Assembly (NCBI RefSeq): GCF_030504985.1
Contig: NZ_JASERU010000002.1
Coordinates: 62,001 to 126,000 of the forward strand
DNA length: 64,000 bases
Source of the DNA: Fulvimonas sp. R45
GTDB taxonomy: Bacteria > Pseudomonadota > Gammaproteobacteria > Xanthomonadales > Rhodanobacteraceae
Reading direction: 5' to 3'
Shown here: positions 43,003 through 51,821 of the stretch, piece after piece
How the letters are laid out: each line of letters begins with the position of its first letter
How positions within the stretch are numbered: position 1 is the first letter of the stretch
Made by a program: the position numbers and the translations under genes
The notes under the pieces: generated by a model
What the model was told of the DNA's origin: nothing
Database searches by the model: none
Seen by the model: only the letters and a program-made list of their open reading frames with translations

Positions 43003-44394
43003 TCAGCGCCCGATCCGCCGCAGCGGTTCGCCGGCCATCAGCTTGCGCTCGATCTGCTCCAGCGTGACGCCCTTGGTCTCCGGCACCAGCCAGAAGGTGA
43101 ACACGATGAACACCGCGTTGAAGGCGGCGTAGAGCCAGAACGTCTGCGCCTGGCCGATGCCGTTGAGCAGCGGCAGGAAGGAATAGCCCACCAGGCTGTT
43201 CGCCACCCAGTTGGTGAAGGTGGAACAGCCGATGCCGAAGTCGCGTCCCTTCAGCGGCTGGATCTCCGAGCACAGCGTCCAGATCAGCGGGCCGGCCGAC
43301 ATCGCGAAGCCGACGATGAAGACCAGCAGCATGCCCACGGTGAAGATCTGCTGGCCGTGGTCGTGGATGCCCAGGTGCATCATCGTGCCGACCACGCCGA
43401 GGCCGATCGTCATCACCACGAAGCCGATGTAGAGGATCGGCTTGCGGCCCAGCTTGTCGACCAGGCCGATCGCGATGAAGGTGGCCAGCACGTTGACCAG
43501 CCCCACCACCGCGGTGAACCACATCTGCGCGGCGGTGGCGTAGCCCATGTCCTGGAAGATGCGCGGCGCGTAGTACATCACCACGTTCATGCCGGTGAGC
43601 TGCTGCATCACCTGCAGCAGGATGCCCAGCCCCACCGAGCGGCGGAAGTTGCGGTTCTGCAGGAACATGTGCCAGCCGCGCTGCGGCGTCTTCAGCTGCT
43701 CGCGGATCTCGCCGATCTCGCGGGCCACCGCATCGCGGTCGCCGACCAGCTTCTGCAGCACCTGCTCGGCCTCGGTGTGGCGGCTCTTCATCATCAGCCA
43801 GCGCGGGCTTTCCGGCAGGAAGGCCACGCCGAACAAGAACAGCGCGCCGGGGATCGCGATCACGCCCAGCATCCAGCGCCAGTTGCCCGAGTAGCTGAAG
43901 GCGGTGTCGGAGAGGAAGGCGACCAGGATGCCGATGGTGATCATCAGCTGGTACAGCGAGATCATCGCGCCGCGAATCGATTCCGGCGCGATCTCGGCCA
44001 GGTACAGCGGCGCGGTGAAGCTGGCGATGCCGATCGCCAGGCCGAGCACGATGCGGCCCACGATCAGCACCCCGGGCGTCCAGGCGCAGCCGCACAGCAC
44101 CGAGCCGGCCACGAACAGCACCGCGCCGAGGATCAGCGTGCGCTTGCGGCCCAGCTGGCTGGACAGCCAGCCGGCCGCCAACGCGCCCACGGCGGCGCCC
44201 ATCATCATCACGCTGACGATCCAGCCCAGGGTGTCGTCGCCGATGCCGAAATCCTTCTGCAGGAACTGCTGCGCCCCGGAAATGACGCCGACGTCCAGAC
44301 CGAACATCAGCCCCGCCAGCGCGGCGAGGAGGCAGGTGAACACGGCGGTGGCCTTGCCGTGCGTGATCGCGGGTGGTGCGGTGGTGGCGCTCAT
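43003..44394 (-). CDS. sugar-porter MFS transporter, GalP-like
   Basis: A 463-residue sugar:proton symporter close to E. coli GalP/XylE in motif content: AALAGLMFGLDVGVISGAQQFL in segment 1, GWLSSQLGRKRTL, PLYLAEIAPESIRG, FLPESPRWLMMKSRHTEAE, QQLTGMNVVMYYAPRIF in segment 7, VDKLGRKPILYIGF and VPETKGVTLEQIE. It has 12 predicted segments. It should import galactose (or another hexose/pentose) for the oxidative pathway genes on either side. GGGGAGAG sits four to six nt before the chosen ATG. It is the second porter of the locus; the one at 39750 is more distant and may take a different sugar. Confidence 0.93.
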   Translation of the reverse strand: MSATTAPPAITHGKATAVFTCLLAALAGLMFGLDVGVISGAQQFLQKDFGIGDDTLGWIVSVMMMGAAVGALAAGWLSSQLGRKRTLILGAVLFVAGSVLCGCAWTPGVLIVGRIVLGLAIGIASFTAPLYLAEIAPESIRGAMISLYQLMITIGILVAFLSDTAFSYSGNWRWMLGVIAIPGALFLFGVAFLPESPRWLMMKSRHTEAEQVLQKLVGDRDAVAREIGEIREQLKTPQRGWHMFLQNRNFRRSVGLGILLQVMQQLTGMNVVMYYAPRIFQDMGYATAAQMWFTAVVGLVNVLATFIAIGLVDKLGRKPILYIGFVVMTIGLGVVGTMMHLGIHDHGQQIFTVGMLLVFIVGFAMSAGPLIWTLCSEIQPLKGRDFGIGCSTFTNWVANSLVGYSFLPLLNGIGQAQTFWLYAAFNAVFIVFTFWLVPETKGVTLEQIERKLMAGEPLRRIGR

Positions 44395-44475
44395 GAGTCT
44401 CTCCCCGTGGAATGGCATGCGACTTCAGCTGGAAGCTCTTCCGGATTCGTTTGCCCTGGGCGTAGCGCCGAAGGC

Positions 44476-44525
44476 GCGAAGTCGAAGGGTCCAGAGTCCG
44501 GGAGGCAGCGGTGTTTCGACTTCGC
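44476..44525. repeat. inverted repeat, intergenic palindromic element
   Basis: Perfect 11-bp arms GCGAAGTCGAA (44476-44486) and TTCGACTTCGC (44515-44525) around a 28-base loop, in the 195-nt gap between the lactonase and GalP-like genes. It looks like an intergenic repeat. It splits the minus-strand gene train and could modulate expression of the porter-epimerase-SDR part. Confidence 0.6.
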
Positions 44526-44589
44526 AGAACTGCGTTCCGCTTCGCTCAACGCGAACGGCTTTCGATCATGCGTCATCTTTCGACGACGT

Positions 44590-45483
44590 TCACGGCGTGC
44601 CGCCCGCGGGCGGTACGCCGGCAAAACGTGGCTCCGGCAGGCCGCGTACATCGACGCATGCGGCGAACAGCGCGCCGGCCAGTGGCTCGCGCGCCAGTGT
44701 GGCAGCGTCGAGCCCGTCGCGGGCGCTGGTGACGTAGAGCGTGTCGAGCGCGGCGCCGCCAAAGGCAGGCCGGGTAGGCTGCGAGGACGGAAGCGGCAGG
44801 ATGCGATCCATGCGGCCGTCGGCGCGGTAGCGCACCACGCGGCCCAGGCCCCATTGCGCGTTCCACAGGCCGCCGTCGGTGTCGACGCAGGAGCCGTCCG
44901 GCTCGCCCACGGTGTCGCGCAGGTCGGCGAACAGGCGCGAGGGACCGGGCGCGTCGCCGTAGCCGCAGCAGCGGATGGTGCGCGTCAGCGAGTCGCAGTA
45001 GTACATCGTGCCGCCGTCGGGACTGAAGGCGAGGCTGTTGCTGATCGCCACGCCTTCCAGCGGCAGGCGCTCGAGCGAGAGGTCGGCGTGCAGCCGCCAG
45101 AAGCCGCCGATCGGGCGTTTCTGGCCGCCGTCGACGGGTTCGTGCAGGGTGCCGAAGACGAAGCGGCCCTGGCGGTCGCAGGCGCCGTCGTTGCAGCGCG
45201 TGGGCAGCCCGGGCTCCACCTCGCGAATGGTGTGCAGCGCGCCGTCGTCGAGGCGGAAGAACGCCAGCTTTGATGCCAGCGCCAGCAGCAGCCAGCCGTC
45301 CGCCTCGCACAGCGCGAACGAGGCCAGCCGCTCGGGCAGGGACCACTGCCGCGTCTCGCCATTGGATGGCGTGTGGCGCCACAGCGTGGCGGCATGGATG
45401 TCGGTCCAGTACAGTGCCTGCGCGCGGTCGCACCAGACGATGCCTTCGCCCAGCGTGTTGCGTGCCTCGAGCACCGCCTGCAT
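44590..45483 (-). CDS. SMP-30/gluconolactonase-family sugar lactonase
   Basis: A 297-residue six-bladed beta-propeller lactonase that hydrolyses a sugar lactone to the aldonic acid. The divalent-metal residues of the family are present: Glu in NTLGEGIVWCD, Asn in GLPTRCNDGACD, and Asn and Asp in AISNSLAFSPDG and GEPDGSCVDTDGGLW. By position it should open galactonolactone made by the neighbouring dehydrogenase. ATG 45483 has AGGTG six nt upstream. A GTG at 45504 would overlap the SDR stop (GTGA) and is a possible alternative. It is in line with the SDR, dgoD, dgoA and dgoK genes. Confidence 0.92.
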   Translation of the reverse strand: MQAVLEARNTLGEGIVWCDRAQALYWTDIHAATLWRHTPSNGETRQWSLPERLASFALCEADGWLLLALASKLAFFRLDDGALHTIREVEPGLPTRCNDGACDRQGRFVFGTLHEPVDGGQKRPIGGFWRLHADLSLERLPLEGVAISNSLAFSPDGGTMYYCDSLTRTIRCCGYGDAPGPSRLFADLRDTVGEPDGSCVDTDGGLWNAQWGLGRVVRYRADGRMDRILPLPSSQPTRPAFGGAALDTLYVTSARDGLDAATLAREPLAGALFAACVDVRGLPEPRFAGVPPAGGTP

Positions 45484-45500
45484 CGCCGCACCTGCCGTGC

Positions 45501-46268
45501 TCACACCCAGCCACCGTCGACGATAAAGGGCTGGCCGGTGCACATACGGCTGTCGTCGGCGGCGAGGAACAGCGCCATGCGCGCCAGGTCGTCCGCCATC
45601 AGGTAGCCGGGCATGCACTGCACGCGCGCGATCTCGGCCTCGCCTTCGGCGTCCAGCCACAGCGCGCGCTGCTTTTCAGTGATGACCCAGCCGGGCACCA
45701 GCGCGTTGATACGGATGTTCTGCCGCCCCAGCTCGCGCGCCATGCCGTTGACGAAGCCATGCACCGCGGCCTTGGCCATCGCGTACAGCGGATAGCCGGC
45801 GTTCTTCTTCATCCAGCCGGTGGAGCCGAGGCAGATGACCGAGCCGCCGCCGAGCCGCTGCATGTCCGGCACCACCGCGCGGGTGGCGAACACCTGGTGG
45901 CGCAGGTTCACCGCCACGTTGCGTTCGAACGCCGCGGCGTCGACGTCGGCCAGCGCGTGGCGAACGTCGTTGGCGGCGTTGTTGACCAGCACCTGGATCG
46001 GGCCGATATGTTCGCGCGCGGCGTCGATGGAGCGTCGCAGCATGTCGAGGTCGGTGACGTCGCAGCGCAGGAAGCACGGCGCGTGCGCCACGCCGTCCAG
46101 GCCGGCGAGCAGCGCCTGCGCACCCGCCTCGTCCACGTCCAGGAAGGCCACCCTGGCGCCCTGCCGCGCGAAGTGCTCGACGAAGGCGGCGCCAATGCCG
46201 GTGGCGCCGCCGCTGACCAGCACGGCGCGGCCCTGCAGGCTGGGATAGGTCGCGTACGCGGAAGCCAT
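45501..46268 (-). CDS. XylB-like SDR, probable D-galactose (or pentose) 1-dehydrogenase
   Basis: A 255-residue short-chain dehydrogenase. It resembles Caulobacter D-xylose 1-dehydrogenase in a run of shared features: an N-terminal YPSLQGR, cofactor motif GGATGIGAAF, FLDVDEAG, NNAANDVRHALADV, VNLRH, CLGSTGW, catalytic YAMAK, LVPGWVITEKQRALWLDAEGEAEI, and CTGQPFIVDGGW at the end. Such enzymes oxidise an aldose at C1 to the lactone with NAD+. In this operon the product would go to the SMP-30 lactonase and then to DgoD, so galactose is the expected substrate; xylose or arabinose side activity is likely. Starts 5 nt after dgoD ends. Confidence 0.9.
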   Translation of the reverse strand: MASAYATYPSLQGRAVLVSGGATGIGAAFVEHFARQGARVAFLDVDEAGAQALLAGLDGVAHAPCFLRCDVTDLDMLRRSIDAAREHIGPIQVLVNNAANDVRHALADVDAAAFERNVAVNLRHQVFATRAVVPDMQRLGGGSVICLGSTGWMKKNAGYPLYAMAKAAVHGFVNGMARELGRQNIRINALVPGWVITEKQRALWLDAEGEAEIARVQCMPGYLMADDLARMALFLAADDSRMCTGQPFIVDGGWV

Positions 46269-46273
46269 CGCGC

Positions 46274-47422
46274 TTACCACTCCGCCACGCTGCCGTCGTC
46301 GTGGCGCCACACCGGGTTGTGCCACTGGTGGCCGATCCTGGCGCGCTCGGCCACGTAGGCCTCGTTCACCTCGACGCCGAGGCCGGGGCCCTTCGGCATC
46401 GCCACGTAGCCGTCGGCGTAGGCGAACACGCTGCGGTCGGTCACGTAGTCGAGCAGGTCGTTGGCGGCGTTGTAGTGGATGCCCAGGCTCTGCTCCTGGA
46501 TGAAGGCGTTGTGGCACACCGCGTCCAGCTGCAGGTTGGCGGCCAGCGCGATCGGGCCCAGCGGGCAGTGCAGCGCCAGCGCCACGTCGTAGGCCTCGGC
46601 CATCGCGGCGATCTTGCGCGTCTCGGTGATGCCGCCGGCGTGCGAAGGGTCGGGCTGGATGATGTCCACGCCGCCGGTGGCGAACACGCGCTTGAAGTCG
46701 TAGCGCGAGTACAGCCGCTCGCCCAACGCGATCGGCGCGGGCGAGATCGCGGCCAGTTCCGGGATCGCCTCCAGGTGCTCGGACAGCACCGGCTCCTCGA
46801 TGAACATCAGCTTGAACGGCGCCAGCTCGCGCATCAGCACCTTGGCCATCGGCTTGTGCACGCGGCCGTGGAAGTCCAGGCCGATGCCGATGTCCGGACC
46901 CACCGCGTCGCGGATCGCCTGCACGTTCTCCAGCACGCGTCCGACCTTGGCGTGGGTGTCGACGTACTGCATCTCCTCGGTGGCGTTCATCTTCACTGCG
47001 GTGAAGCCGCGCGCCACCGCCTCCTTCGCGGCGCGCGCGGTGTCGGCGGGGCGGTCGCCGCCGATCCACGAGTACACGCGGATGCGCTCGCGCACCGGAC
47101 CGCCGAGCAGCTCGTGCACCGGCTTGCCGAGGTCCTTGCCCTTGATGTCCCACAGCGCCTGGTCGATGCCGGCGATGGCGCTCATCAGCACCGGGCCGCC
47201 GCGGTAGAAGCCGCCGCGGTAGAGCACGCTCCAGTGGTCCTCGATGTGGCGCGGGTCCTTGCCGACCAGGTAGGTGGCCAGTTCCTCCACCGCAGCGGCC
47301 ACGGTGTGCGCGCGGCCCTCGACCACCGGCTCGCCCCAGCCGCTGGGGCCGGTGTCGGTGTCGATGCGCACGAACAGCCAGCGCGGCGGGACGAGGAAGG
47401 TGGTGATCGCGGTGATCTTCAT
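46274..47422 (-). CDS. dgoD: D-galactonate dehydratase
   Basis: A 382-residue enolase-superfamily enzyme, the exact length of E. coli DgoD. It removes water from D-galactonate to give 2-keto-3-deoxygalactonate. Motifs: [14 protein letters not shown] in the capping domain, [27 protein letters not shown], metal ligands in GLDFHGR, FIEEPV and ALGERLYSR, and the general base His in LHCPLGPI. It ends [13 protein letters not shown], as DgoD-type proteins do. Its ATG overlaps the aldolase stop by 4 nt (ATGA), giving tight coupling with dgoA and dgoK. Confidence 0.96.
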   Translation of the reverse strand: MKITAITTFLVPPRWLFVRIDTDTGPSGWGEPVVEGRAHTVAAAVEELATYLVGKDPRHIEDHWSVLYRGGFYRGGPVLMSAIAGIDQALWDIKGKDLGKPVHELLGGPVRERIRVYSWIGGDRPADTARAAKEAVARGFTAVKMNATEEMQYVDTHAKVGRVLENVQAIRDAVGPDIGIGLDFHGRVHKPMAKVLMRELAPFKLMFIEEPVLSEHLEAIPELAAISPAPIALGERLYSRYDFKRVFATGGVDIIQPDPSHAGGITETRKIAAMAEAYDVALALHCPLGPIALAANLQLDAVCHNAFIQEQSLGIHYNAANDLLDYVTDRSVFAYADGYVAMPKGPGLGVEVNEAYVAERARIGHQWHNPVWRHDDGSVAEW

Positions 47423-48063
47423 GCGTGCTTTTCCGGGGCGTGCTTTTCCAGGGCGTGCCATGCCTGCGCGAAGGCGCGGGCGCGTTGAATCGTGTCGTCG
47501 AGCGGGCGGCTCGGGGCGTACAGCGCCGAGCCGATGCCGAAGCCGGCGGCGCCCGCGGCGACCCAGGGCGCCATGCTGTCGGGCGCGATGCCGCCCACCG
47601 GAAGCACCGGCACGTCGCGCGGCAGCACCGCGCGCCAGGCCTTGAGCACGGCCGGCGCGGACTGCTCGGCGGGGAACAGTTTCAACGCGTCGGCGCCGGC
47701 GGCCAGCGCGGCGAAGGCTTCGGTGGGCGTGGCCACGCCGGGCACGCAAAGCAGGCCGGCCGACTTGGCGGCGCGGATCACCGCGACGTCGGCGTGGGGC
47801 ATCACGATCAGCCGTCCACCCGCGGCGGCCACCGCGTCCACGTCGGCCGGCGTCATCACCGTGCCCGCGCCGACCAGCGTCTCCGCACCCAGCGCATCGG
47901 CGAGCAGGGCGATGCTGTCGATCGGCTGCGGCGAATTGAGCGGCACCTCCAGCATGCGGAAGCCGGCCCCGGCGATGGCGCGGCCGGTGGCCACCGCCTC
48001 GTCGGGGCGCAGGCCGCGCAGGATCGCCATCAGCGGCAGCGGGGTGAGCCAGGGAGTCAGCAT
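47419..48063 (-). CDS. dgoA: 2-dehydro-3-deoxy-6-phosphogalactonate aldolase
   Basis: A 214-residue class I aldolase that splits KDPGal into pyruvate and glyceraldehyde 3-phosphate. It has the KDPG/KDPGal aldolase barrel: [15 protein letters not shown], the base Glu in [24 protein letters not shown], Schiff-base Lys in [11 protein letters not shown] and phosphate site VGGIAPDSM. The IAILRG-x-x-P and EVPLNSP motifs favour the galactose (DgoA) over the glucose (Eda) type. It overlaps dgoK by 7 nt upstream and dgoD by 4 nt downstream. Confidence 0.95.
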   Translation of the reverse strand: MLTPWLTPLPLMAILRGLRPDEAVATGRAIAGAGFRMLEVPLNSPQPIDSIALLADALGAETLVGAGTVMTPADVDAVAAAGGRLIVMPHADVAVIRAAKSAGLLCVPGVATPTEAFAALAAGADALKLFPAEQSAPAVLKAWRAVLPRDVPVLPVGGIAPDSMAPWVAAGAAGFGIGSALYAPSRPLDDTIQRARAFAQAWHALEKHAPEKHA

Positions 48064-48983
48064 GCGCGGGTTTCCTCGGAAGCAGGGACGGCCAGGCCGG
48101 CCTGCACGGCCAGCCGCCACAGGCCGTGGGCGGCGGCGTCCTGCAGCGGTGGCGGCAACTCGATGTCGAACAGCGCGGCGGTGCGGCGGTAGCGCGCGCA
48201 CAGCGCGTCGTCGCCGACCAGCTGCAGCGGCGCGTCGCGGCGGGCGAGGCCGTCGGCCAGCGCGGCGCGGAATTCCTCGCCGATCAGCAGGCCGGAAAGG
48301 TAGTCGGGCACGGATGCGGGCGCCAGCGCGCCGTCCAGCATCAGCGCGCGGGCGGAGAACAGCCGGCTCAGCGCGCCGGCCGCGCCGCTGTCGCGGGCGG
48401 TGGCGACGCCGCGGGCGAAGGCCTCGTCGTCGGCCGCCGGCACGTGGCCGCCGAGGATCGAATGGCGCTGCAGCACCGCGTACAGCTCGCCGGTCATCAG
48501 CGTGCGGAAGCCGGTCACCGCGCCGTCCCGCACCATCGCCCACTTGCTGTGCGTGCCGGGCAGGATGAAGCAGGACGCCGCCGCCAGCGCGGGTCGCAGC
48601 GCCAGCGCGCCGGCCAGCTGGGTTTCCTCGCCGCGCATCACGTCCGGCCCGAGCGGGTCGCGCAGGCCGGGCACCAGGTGGACGTCCATCCCGTCGGCGG
48701 CGCGCAGGCGGGCGAGCGCCTGGCCTAGGCGCGTCGCGTCGGCGGGCAGGTCGAGGTAGGGCACCTCGTGCCAGCCGCCGCGGCTGCCGACCATGCCGCA
48801 GGCCAGCCGCGGCAGCGCCGGCCAGCCGGCGGTGACGTCGGCCAGCGCGGCGTCGTAGCCGCCCTCCGGCAACTGGCGGATGCCCCACGGTCGCGCGCGC
48901 GCCTCCGCGATGCGGCCCGTGCCGTCGAAGCGGTAGGCGCGCAGGCTGCTGGTGCCCCAGTCGAGTCCGATCAGGCCACTCAT
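48057..48983 (-). CDS. dgoK: 2-dehydro-3-deoxygalactonokinase
   Basis: A 308-residue kinase phosphorylating 2-keto-3-deoxygalactonate at C6. The ASKHA-fold start is [16 protein letters not shown], followed by [37 protein letters not shown] and the conserved [13 protein letters not shown]. These match the DgoK family along the whole length. It is the first enzyme gene after the regulator (8-nt gap) and overlaps dgoA by 7 nt. Confidence 0.95.
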   Translation of the reverse strand: MSGLIGLDWGTSSLRAYRFDGTGRIAEARARPWGIRQLPEGGYDAALADVTAGWPALPRLACGMVGSRGGWHEVPYLDLPADATRLGQALARLRAADGMDVHLVPGLRDPLGPDVMRGEETQLAGALALRPALAAASCFILPGTHSKWAMVRDGAVTGFRTLMTGELYAVLQRHSILGGHVPAADDEAFARGVATARDSGAAGALSRLFSARALMLDGALAPASVPDYLSGLLIGEEFRAALADGLARRDAPLQLVGDDALCARYRRTAALFDIELPPPLQDAAAHGLWRLAVQAGLAVPASEETRAC

Positions 48984-48991
48984 GCGCAGGC

Positions 48992-49696
48992 TCAGGATTT
49001 CCCGCGGCGGCGGATGTTGCTGCGCGAATCGATCACCATCCTGGTCATCGCCTGGCGCGCCACTTCCGGCTGGCGGCGGCGGATCGCATCGAGCACCTTC
49101 TTGTGGTGCGGCAGCGAGTACTTGAAGTCGCCCGCGGTGCGCGCGGACAGCACGAAGTAGGTGCCCAGCGCGGTCTCGATCACCGAGAACAGCGAGATCA
49201 TCAGCTCGTTCTGGGTGGCGTGCAGCACCGCCTCGTGGAAGGCCAGGTCGGCCGTGGTCCAGTCGTCCAGGCTGGCGGCGGCGGCCATCGCCTCGTAGGC
49301 GGTATCCACCCGCGCCAGCTGTTCCGGGCTGCGCCGCCGCGCCGCAGCGGCCGCGGCGGCAGGCTCGATGATCTCGCGCATCTCCACCAGCTTCTCGACG
49401 AAGTCCTCGGTCGGCATGGAGGCGCAGCGCCAGGCCAGCACGTCGGCGTCGAGCTGGTTCCAGTGCACGGTGTCGCGCACGCGGGTGCCGGTCTTCTGGC
49501 GCGACTCGATCAGGCCCTTGGCCGACAGCACCTTCATCGCCTCGCGCAGCGCGGTGCGACTCACGTTCATGCGCTCGGCCAGCAGCTCCTCGCGCGGCAG
49601 GTTCTGGCCGGGGGCGATCTCGCCGCCGACGATCAGGCGGCCCAGCTCGTGGACCACCTGGCCGTGCAGGTTGCGCACGGTGACGGGCTTTACCAT
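48992..49696 (-). CDS. GntR/FCD-family regulator of the galactonate operon (DgoR-like)
   Basis: A 234-residue FadR-subfamily repressor. Winged helix-turn-helix at residues 10-75 (GQVVHELGRLIVGGEIAPGQNLPREELLAERMNVSRTALREAMKVLSAKGLIESRQKTGTRV). The C-terminal FCD ligand domain (about 95-220) has the metal-site pattern FVEKLVEMREIIEP, DLAFHEAVLHAT and HHKKVLDAI. Leading position in an operon with dgoK, dgoA and dgoD suggests it senses galactonate or a keto-deoxy product, as E. coli DgoR does. A perfect inverted repeat lies 49 bp upstream (49745-49759). Starts with ATG in TACCATG; no strong Shine-Dalgarno beyond AAGGAGAAAGGC, which is well placed. Confidence 0.9.
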   Translation of the reverse strand: MVKPVTVRNLHGQVVHELGRLIVGGEIAPGQNLPREELLAERMNVSRTALREAMKVLSAKGLIESRQKTGTRVRDTVHWNQLDADVLAWRCASMPTEDFVEKLVEMREIIEPAAAAAAARRRSPEQLARVDTAYEAMAAAASLDDWTTADLAFHEAVLHATQNELMISLFSVIETALGTYFVLSARTAGDFKYSLPHHKKVLDAIRRRQPEVARQAMTRMVIDSRSNIRRRGKS

Positions 49697-49744
49697 GCCT
49701 TTCTCCTTGTCCCGCCCGGCGGCCCCGGCCGCCCGGCCTTATTT

Positions 49745-49759
49745 GTAATACATAATTAC
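49745..49759 (-). promoter_or_regulatory. operator candidate upstream of the GntR regulator
   Basis: GTAAT-ACATA-ATTAC is a perfect inverted repeat with a 5-base centre, in the only AT-rich stretch upstream of the regulator-dgoKAD operon. TATAAGG beside it on the minus strand could belong to the -10 region. FadR-family repressors bind short palindromes of this kind over their own promoter. The gap to the HAD gene (49697-49885) holds nothing else. Confidence 0.6.
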
Positions 49760-49885
49760 CTTATAGCAGGTTGCGCGGAGGGCGTCATCCGTCCCGGCAG
49801 GCGATGACGGCCGCGCGCACGGCCACGATGCGCCGTGCGCGGGCGCGCGGCAAGCACGGGGCGCCAGGGTATCGGGAACAGGCTC

Positions 49886-50521
49886 TCAGGCCGCCGACAG
49901 CAGGGCGTCGAGCTGGTCCGGATGGGCGGCGAGGGCGCGGGCGCCGGCCTGGCACAATTCCTCGCGGCTGCCGAAGCCCCACAGCACGCCAATGCCGGCG
50001 ACGCCGTTGGCCAGCGCGCCCTCGATGTCGAAGCGGCGGTCGCCGATCATGGCGGCGTCGGCCGGCGCCACGCCGAAATCGGCCAGCGCCGCGGCGATCA
50101 TGCCGGCCTTCTCGCTGTGCGCGCTGTCCGGCGCGGGACCGTAGAGCTTCTCGAAGCCGGCGCCGAACGGCAGCGACTCGAGGATGGGCGCGGCATGCCG
50201 TACCGGCTTGCTGGTGACCACGGCCAGCCGGTGCCCGGCGGCGCGCAGGCGGTCGACCAGCGCGGCCACGCCGGGATAGACCGCGTGCTCGCGCCAGCCC
50301 AGGGTGGAAAAGCGCTCGTGGTAGTACGCCACCGCGGCCTCGATCCGTGCGGCGTCGTGGTCGAGCAGCGGTGCGAAGCTGTGGCGCAGCGGCGGGCCGA
50401 TCCACGGGCGCAAGTCGTCGGGCGCGGGCACGTCCAGCTTCGCCAGCGCGTGGCGGACGCAGGCGGTGATGCCCGGTTCGGAATCGATCAGCGTGCCGTC
50501 GAGGTCGAACAGGCAGAGCAC
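49886..50521 (-). CDS. HAD-family phosphatase (phosphoglycolate phosphatase-like)
   Basis: A 211-residue haloacid dehalogenase-type hydrolase. Motif I FDLDGTLIDSEPGI (nucleophile Asp), motif II LAVVTSKP, motif III Lys in HSEKAGMI and motif IV MIGDRRFDIEGA are all present, with a helical C1 cap (about residues 18-80). It belongs to the Gph/PgmB subgroup; the substrate could be 2-phosphoglycolate or another small phosphate ester. The start is GTG at 50521, as no ATG precedes the conserved motif. It follows pgk by 7 nt on the same strand, suggesting a repair role next to glycolysis; this is inference. Confidence 0.88.
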   Translation of the reverse strand: MLCLFDLDGTLIDSEPGITACVRHALAKLDVPAPDDLRPWIGPPLRHSFAPLLDHDAARIEAAVAYYHERFSTLGWREHAVYPGVAALVDRLRAAGHRLAVVTSKPVRHAAPILESLPFGAGFEKLYGPAPDSAHSEKAGMIAAALADFGVAPADAAMIGDRRFDIEGALANGVAGIGVLWGFGSREELCQAGARALAAHPDQLDALLSAA

Positions 50522-50528
50522 GGCGTGG

Positions 50529-51710
50529 TCAGCCGTTCGCCCGTGCCTTCAGCGCCGCCACCGCGGGCAGTTCCTTGCCTTCCAGGAATTCCAGGAAGGC
50601 GCCGCCGCCGGTGGAGATGTAGGAGACGTCCTTCTCGATGCCGTACTTGTCCACAGCAGCCAAAGTATCGCCGCCGCCGGCGATGGAGAACGCAGGCGAG
50701 GCGGCGATGGCGCGCGCCAGCGTCTCGGTGCCCTTGCCGAAGGCGTCGAACTCGAACACGCCGACCGGGCCGTTCCATACCACGGTGCCGGCCTTGGCGA
50801 TCAGCGCGGCGTAGCACGCGGCGGTCTCGGGGCCGATGTCGAGGATCATCTCGCCGTCCAGCACCGCGTCCACCGGCTTCACCGTGGCCGGCGCGTTGGC
50901 GGAGAACGCCGGCGCCACCACCACATCGACCGGCAGCGGCACGTCGGCGCCGCGGCGCTTGGCGTCGGCGAGCACCTTCTTCGCGGCGTCGACCAGGTCC
51001 GGTTCGACCAGCGAGTTGCCGACCGGGTAGCCCAGCGCGGCGATGAAGGTGTTGGCGATGCCGCCGCCCACGATCAACTGGTCCACCTTGCCGATCAGGT
51101 TCTCCAGCAGGGTGAGCTTGGTGGAGACCTTGGAGCCGGCCACGATCGCCAGCAGCGGATGCGCGGGCTGTTCCAGCGCCTTGCCCAGCGCGTCCAGCTC
51201 GGCCGACAGCAGCGGGCCGGCCACGGCGACCGGCGCGTGGCGGATCACGCCGTGGGTGGAGGCCTGGGCGCGGTGCGCGGTGCCGAAGGCATCCATCACG
51301 AACACGTCGCACAGCGCGGCGTACTTCTTCGACAGCGACTCGTCGTCCTTGCCCTCGCCCACGTTCATGCGGCAGTTCTCCAGCACCACCACCTCGCCGG
51401 CGGCGACGTCCACGCCGTCGAGGTAGTCGCGCAGCAGCCGCACCGGCGTGCCCAGCCTGTCGCCGAGCCAGGCGGCCACCGGCGCCAGCGAGGACGCCTC
51501 GTCGAACTGGCCTTCCTTGGGGCGGCCCAGGTGCGACAGCACCATCACCTTCGCGCCGGCGTCGCGGGCGGCGGCGATGGTGGGCAGGGCGGCGTCGAGG
51601 CGCTGGGTGGAGGTGATCCGGCCGTGCTCGTCGATCGGCACGTTCAGGTCCTCGCGGATCAGCACGCGCTTGCCGTGGAGGTCGATATCGCTCATGCGCA
51701 GGACGGTCAC
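50529..51710 (-). CDS. pgk: phosphoglycerate kinase
   Basis: A 393-residue glycolytic kinase that makes ATP from 1,3-bisphosphoglycerate. Signatures: [92 protein letters not shown] and [13 protein letters not shown] at the nucleotide site. The start GTG (51710) has GGAG seven nt upstream and gives [17 protein letters not shown], matching Xanthomonas-type N-termini; ATG 51695 is the alternative. It is divergent from maiA. Confidence 0.97.
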   Translation of the reverse strand: MTVLRMSDIDLHGKRVLIREDLNVPIDEHGRITSTQRLDAALPTIAAARDAGAKVMVLSHLGRPKEGQFDEASSLAPVAAWLGDRLGTPVRLLRDYLDGVDVAAGEVVVLENCRMNVGEGKDDESLSKKYAALCDVFVMDAFGTAHRAQASTHGVIRHAPVAVAGPLLSAELDALGKALEQPAHPLLAIVAGSKVSTKLTLLENLIGKVDQLIVGGGIANTFIAALGYPVGNSLVEPDLVDAAKKVLADAKRRGADVPLPVDVVVAPAFSANAPATVKPVDAVLDGEMILDIGPETAACYAALIAKAGTVVWNGPVGVFEFDAFGKGTETLARAIAASPAFSIAGGGDTLAAVDKYGIEKDVSYISTGGGAFLEFLEGKELPAVAALKARANG

Positions 51711-51821
51711 GTCGGGGCTCCGGTGATTGGGCCGCAGCGGCGGCAGGAATCGCGCATTGTCCCGCCCGCCCTAAGGCGATGCAAATTACACTGCAGGCTT
51801 TCCATCGTCCGGGAGCGACGC

